Assembly: GCA_964487555.1 (NCBI GenBank)
Contig: CAZART010000053.1
Span: 1-34,549 of the forward strand
Direction: 5' to 3'
Origin: CAZART01 sp964487555
GTDB lineage: Bacteria > Bacteroidota > Rhodothermia > Rhodothermales > VXPQ01
DNA: 34,549 nt
The position numbers were made by a program, and so were the translations under genes. This document shows, piece after piece, positions 32,869-34,549 of the stretch (position 1 is the stretch's first letter; each line of letters starts with the position of its first letter). A model generated the notes under the pieces. That model did no database searches, had not been told where the DNA came from, and saw only the letters and a program-made list of their open reading frames with translations.

Positions 32869-32931
32869 GGGAAAACGTGCATAGGGATTGTGGCGTTTTC
32901 CCTGACCTGTCCGCTGCCGCGTTGTTCCAGA

Positions 32932-33048
32932 TATGTTTCGCCGTTCGCGTTCCTCGTTCGCCGCTCTCCCAATCAGACGGAGGGCGATGGCTTTCGTCCG
33001 AGTAAGCACGTGCGAGGCCGACGTCTGAATGCTGAGCGAACGGCGAAC
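32932..33048. repeat. Low-complexity GAACG/CGTTC-type segments upstream of uvrB
   Basis: The plus strand carries GCCGTTCGCGTTCCTCGTTCGCC near 32940-32963 in the CGTTC orientation. GAGCGAACGGCGAACG near 33036-33051 is in the opposite orientation, so the two partly form an inverted repeat. The units resemble those of the 14423-14655 array. Confidence 0.5.
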
Positions 33049-33049
33049 G

Positions 33050-34153
33050 CTAAATCCGCTGGGCTTCAAGTTCTCGTTCGAGTGCGGAGTAGCGTGCCTG
33101 CAGGATGTCGTAGTCCTCTTCGAGCTGCTGGTAGCGGAGATTGGCATCCTCAAGTGCCGCTCGGAGCTCGTCACGTTCAATACTGAAGGATGCGTCAACG
33201 TGCGGCTCGGCCCCGAGGTCGCTATCGTATATCCGATCGTGCGGCTCGGCCCCATCGCCTCGAGCGCCCATCCGATCGCGCAGCGTGAACATGTCTCGGC
33301 GGGCTTGCTTCAGCGCGGTGCGATAGGTGTGCGCGAAATAGACGGGCACGGCGATCCCGATAAGCATTAGGAATACGAGGCTCCACGCGAGGAACGGGGG
33401 CAGCGTCACTCCGGAGGAAGCCGAGCGAGCGGTCGGCGTTGCCGAGGCGATCGGCGGCGCGGTTACCGCGGTAACGGTGTCTCGCGCTGCCTCGTCGGCA
33501 TCGGCCGGCAATGGTGCAACTTCCGTAGTGAGAGACGCTGAATCTACCGATGCGGCCGTGAGGGCAAAATCGCCGCGATTGCCGGCGACCTCACCCGTTT
33601 CCCCACCATCCGCCTCCTCTCCGCCCGGCGGACCGGTTCGCGTCCCAGGTGCCTCTTCCCCTCTCATCACGACGCTGACGCGCGACTGGAAGAACGATCT
33701 CAGGACGTCATCACGGATTTCAGAGGTCGGCACGGGCGCGACAGACATGACACCGGTGCTGACGACGTCGTATTTCAGGGAATCGCGCTGCGCGCTGTAG
33801 CTCCAGTAGAGCGTGGAATCGGGGGCGAGCGCGTAGATGAAGTAGAGGCGGCCGCTTTCCTGTGTCGCGACGTAGCCGCGATTGGACCGGCCGTTATTGC
33901 CCAGGCGATCCCGCCGGAGGGCGCTGCGGCTTGTTCGAGGGAATTCGCCCGTCGGGATAAATTCCGGCTGAAAGCGGCCGTCGCGCTGCACACGCCCTTC
34001 TTTGGAGAGGATGATGATTTCGGTGCCTTCCGGCAGGAACTGTCCCTGATAGGAGGCACGAAGCGGCATTTCGGTCTGCGCAGACGCCGGCCGAATCGGA
34101 GCCAGAGCCGTGCACAGGGATGCCGCGACGAGGAGGATGAAACGACCCGTCAT
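33050..34153 (-). CDS. Exported membrane-anchored protein with coiled-coil tail, unknown function
   Basis: A 367-residue protein that I do not recognise. Residues 1-26 form a signal peptide (FILLVAASLCTALAPIRPASAQ). A periplasmic part of about 220 residues follows: a beta-rich N-terminal domain (YQGQFLPEGTEIIILSKEGRVQ, RLYFIYALAPDSTLYWSYSAQRDS) and a Gly/Glu/Ala/Thr-rich linker (about 165-255). One membrane segment (about 257-277, FLAWSLVFLMLIGIAVPVYFA) leads to a cytoplasmic tail with a C-terminal coiled coil (ERDELRAALEDANLRYQQLE). The type I topology suggests it links a periplasmic signal to the cytoplasm or cytoskeleton, but this is inference. The ATG at 34153 starts the signal peptide; the open frame upstream is not protein-like. 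It faces a response regulator gene across a 254-bp gap. Confidence 0.8.
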   Translation of the reverse strand: MTGRFILLVAASLCTALAPIRPASAQTEMPLRASYQGQFLPEGTEIIILSKEGRVQRDGRFQPEFIPTGEFPRTSRSALRRDRLGNNGRSNRGYVATQESGRLYFIYALAPDSTLYWSYSAQRDSLKYDVVSTGVMSVAPVPTSEIRDDVLRSFFQSRVSVVMRGEEAPGTRTGPPGGEEADGGETGEVAGNRGDFALTAASVDSASLTTEVAPLPADADEAARDTVTAVTAPPIASATPTARSASSGVTLPPFLAWSLVFLMLIGIAVPVYFAHTYRTALKQARRDMFTLRDRMGARGDGAEPHDRIYDSDLGAEPHVDASFSIERDELRAALEDANLRYQQLEEDYDILQARYSALERELEAQRI

Positions 34154-34271
34154 AGCGAACCCGGTAATGATGTGCGATCTGGCAGGGTGATCGGCAACCG
34201 GCAAGATAGGGAAGAAGGAGGATAAGTTACGAGCGGAATTTGAGGAGGATACGCCCTCGGGCCCTGATCCT

Positions 34272-34295
34272 TTCATGAAGACTTCATATTATGAA
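34272..34295. promoter_or_regulatory. Pair of TTCAT/ATGAA palindromes in the divergent intergenic region
   Basis: TTCATGAA (34272-34279) and TTCATATTATGAA (34283-34295) are two palindromes with the same half-site, 11 bp apart start to start. They are AT-rich against a GC-rich background, and lie between the divergent envelope protein and response regulator genes. Confidence 0.45.
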
Positions 34296-34407
34296 AACGG
34301 TTACCGGCCGGACCTCATCTGCACGTGGCCTGGGGCCGTCCTTCCAGATCGCTACCGCCGGCGTCTAATTATTGATCCTGGCGCGGCGGGTGGGCCGTAC
34401 GTGATCG

Positions 34408-34549
34408 ATGACGAACACCCCTTTAAATATTCTGGTGGTCGACGATGAGCCGGATCTCGAGTCGGTGATCCGGCAGCGGTTTCGCCGGCGGGAGGAATGG
34501 CGCTTTCAATTCCGTTCGAACGGTGTGGAAGCGTTGCGTCTCGTTGACG
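34408..34549 (+). CDS. Response regulator receiver domain protein (3' truncated)
   Basis: The first 47 codons of a two-component response regulator run off the window end. MTNTPLNILVVDDEPDLESV has the acidic pair Asp12-Asp13 that binds Mg in receiver domains; the phosphorylated Asp should lie just past the window. The DLESVIRQRFRRR pattern and the FRSNGVEALRLV strand-helix resemble receiver domains joined to phosphatase, cyclase or histidine kinase modules rather than to a DNA-binding domain, but the output domain is not visible. Confidence 0.85.
   Translation, partial: MTNTPLNILVVDDEPDLESVIRQRFRRREEWRFQFRSNGVEALRLVD

Noticed and set aside
32869..33255. N-terminal extension of UvrB
   Set aside because: Residues are Arg/Ser/Thr-rich, unlike the family, and overlap the coding end of the next gene; the family N terminus begins at 32868.
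34291..34368. 25-codon open frame between the palindromes and the response regulator
   Set aside because: No ribosome binding site and no recognisable features; it starts inside a palindrome. Probably chance.
1..34549. tRNA or rRNA genes
   Set aside because: No cloverleaf-like or rRNA-like stretch was noticed in the gaps between genes; a tRNAscan run would settle it.

Overview
The window reads as a chromosomal piece of a Gram-negative, GC-rich bacterium, most likely of the Rhodothermota (Rhodothermales) or a near relative in the Bacteroidota group. The reasons are a BamA/TamA-type outer membrane protein, a DUF2795 protein, a fused E1/E2 2-oxoglutarate dehydrogenase, a type B ribosomal protein L31, a short S21, and many genes without a clear Shine-Dalgarno sequence. 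This placement is inference. A run of exactly 100 N at 14478-14577 shows that the sequence is a scaffold, probably a draft genome or metagenome bin. No rRNA, tRNA, CRISPR array, insertion sequence or phage gene was seen.

Layout. 1-1150 holds the 3' two thirds of a pyruvate-oxidase-like ThDP enzyme (+). 1182-6765 is a minus-strand run: a STAS/SEC14-like protein, a serine hydrolase with a TPR tail, an extended SDR and a Tat-exported GH10 xylanase. Its junctions carry several unrelated short tandem repeats. 7029-18410 is a plus-strand run: an M23 peptidase, a DUF2795 protein, a BamA/TamA family protein, a cyclic-nucleotide-binding protein, RlmD, another SDR and the 2-oxoglutarate dehydrogenase fusion. 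rpsU (S21) lies on the minus strand with its own promoter and terminator. 18892-23833 (+) holds rdgB, dtd, an exported amidohydrolase, moaC, floA and an unknown gene placed 3 bp after floA. 23938-34153 is all minus strand. In transcription order it runs: an unknown envelope protein, uvrB, an orphan HEPN protein, rpmE2, a thymidine/pyrimidine phosphorylase, pspA with two unknown partners, an enoyl-CoA hydratase and a CorC/HlyC-type CBS membrane protein. The window ends in the start of a response regulator (+).

How the genes work together. Two membrane-maintenance sets converge on each other. On one side, floA is followed immediately by an unknown protein. On the other, pspA is followed by a small coiled-coil protein that repeats the PspA C-terminal signature, and then by a two-pass membrane protein joined to it by a GTGA stop/start overlap. 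I consider this PspA cluster the best candidate for an undescribed system. The M23/DUF2795/BamA group is a separate envelope-building cluster. The rest is core housekeeping: RNA modification, nucleotide pool cleaning, D-aminoacyl-tRNA deacylation, TCA cycle, DNA repair and ribosomal proteins.

The intergenic regions are unusual. They hold octamer arrays, a 19-bp degenerate array with a GACGTC core, a pyrimidine-rich heptamer run, and a GAACG-type low-complexity family seen at three places. The last of these coincides with the assembly gap.
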